This document shows positions 40,304 through 40,650 of a DNA stretch of 40,650 nt, one piece after another. Where the stretch lies: assembly GCA_000697055.1 (NCBI GenBank), contig JNDT01002294.1:1-40650 (forward strand), given 5' to 3'. Both the position numbers and the translations under genes were made by a program. Under the pieces are notes generated by a model, which searched no databases, was not told where the DNA came from, and saw nothing but the letters and a program-made list of their open reading frames with translations. This DNA is from Saksenaea vasiformis B4078. Taxonomy: Eukaryota > Mucoromycota > Mucoromycetes > Mucorales > Saksenaeaceae. Each line of letters opens with the position of its first letter. The first letter of the stretch is position 1.

Positions 40304-40650
40304 ATGTCCTTGAAAGAAAGGCTTGCTAATGTGCGCGAAAGGATAAGCACGTCAGCCAGACAAGCGTATTGTGCGATAGATAAAGGGAAAAGAACTGAGC
40401 TCTTGGAGCTGATGGAAGACTACAAAGAGAACGTTGAAGCACCTTGGTCTGCACGCACGCAGCTCACGTGCGCAGAACGCACATCGCACTACCTAGCCTT
40501 TATCGACGCCTCAAACGAAGAAGCAGCACAGGAGGGTAGACCACCTCCTTATGACGATCCGTGGAGTTGCACATCTTTTAACGCTGGTAATATATGCTAT
40601 ATACATTCTCAGGCGATTGATCAGAAGTTGTAAGATACTCTGAAGCTATA
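40304..40650 (+). CDS. Crypton/DUF3435-like tyrosine recombinase YR2, 5' end only, intact so far
   Basis: Starts MSLKERLANVRERISTSARQ and continues ELLELMEDYKENVEAPWSAR, SHYLAFIDASNEEAAQEGRP and PPPYDDPWSCTSFNAG. Exon 1 ends in phase 1 at 40586 before a GTAATA donor, the same position and phase as in YR1. The acceptor is one of two CAG sites shortly after, and the frame then runs off the window. It aligns along its length with YR1 exon 1 but is clearly diverged, so it is not a recent duplicate. No catalytic residues are inside the window; the family call rests on similarity to YR1. Confidence 0.6.

Noticed and set aside
32988..40650. A 5-kb tandem duplication containing both recombinases
   Set aside because: Only the R repeats and the recombinase N-termini match. 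The DNA between (for example the EF-1alpha fragment and Tc1 relic) has no counterpart in the first unit, and the proteins are well diverged.
1..40650. tRNA or rRNA genes
   Set aside because: I scanned for T-arm (GGTTCGAATCC-like) and acceptor pairings and for rRNA landmarks and found nothing convincing.

Overview
The window is fungal nuclear DNA, most likely from Mucoromycota and probably Mucorales. The evidence is AT-rich intergenic DNA, many short spliceosomal introns (about 42-90 nt) with GTAAGT-type donors, a Zn2Cys6 factor whose binuclear cluster sits at the C-terminus, a GPI-type chitin deacetylase, and a load of DIRS, Mutator-like, Tc1/mariner and Crypton-like tyrosine recombinase relics. 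The species cannot be read from the sequence.

Left part (1-13.2 kb), conserved housekeeping: the tail of an unknown plus-strand gene (1-117); a complete 16-exon P5A-type ATPase (Spf1/ATP13A1, 775-5128, +); a Zn2Cys6 regulator (5383-6180, -); a leucine-rich-repeat protein (6702-7709, +); ribosomal protein uL14 (RPL23, 7817-8516, -); a possible tiny spliced gene (8980-9240, -); and a complete seven-exon SPX-ankyrin-pseudo-GDPD protein of the PHO81 type (9726-13144, -). The PHO81 gene contains a GC-AG intron.

Middle part (13.2-25.7 kb), gene-poor: a degenerate roughly 38-bp tandem repeat (13.6-14.0 kb), coding-like scraps (14.3-15.6 kb), a chitin deacetylase gene (18780-20168, +) whose only intron lacks a recognisable AG acceptor, a broken unknown gene (22.7-23.7 kb, -), and a tail-to-tail pair of PD-(D/E)XK/Rpn-like nuclease genes. 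One copy of the pair is decayed (23793-24202, +). The other is intact with three exons and 334 codons (24535-25684, -), and its first intron again has a GCAAGT donor.

Right part (25.7-40.65 kb), a transposon graveyard: a 5' fragment of a MULE transposase; a dispersed repeat family; a degenerate DIRS-type retrotransposon with RT, RNase H and tyrosine recombinase, cut by a copy of that repeat and ending in a 38-bp inverted repeat; a polytopic membrane-protein pseudogene with in-frame TGA codons; a spliced Crypton/DUF3435-like tyrosine recombinase (YR1) with three lesions; an EF-1alpha 3' fragment; a broken Tc1/mariner transposase; and the 5' end of a second, so far intact recombinase (YR2) running off the window. 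A diverged direct repeat lies about 2.3 kb upstream of each recombinase start, which suggests a shared mobile-element architecture.

The best candidates for something undescribed are the paired Crypton/captain-like recombinases with their upstream repeat, and the Rpn-like nuclease gene pair. Splice sites and family calls come from reading the sequence by eye; no database search was possible.
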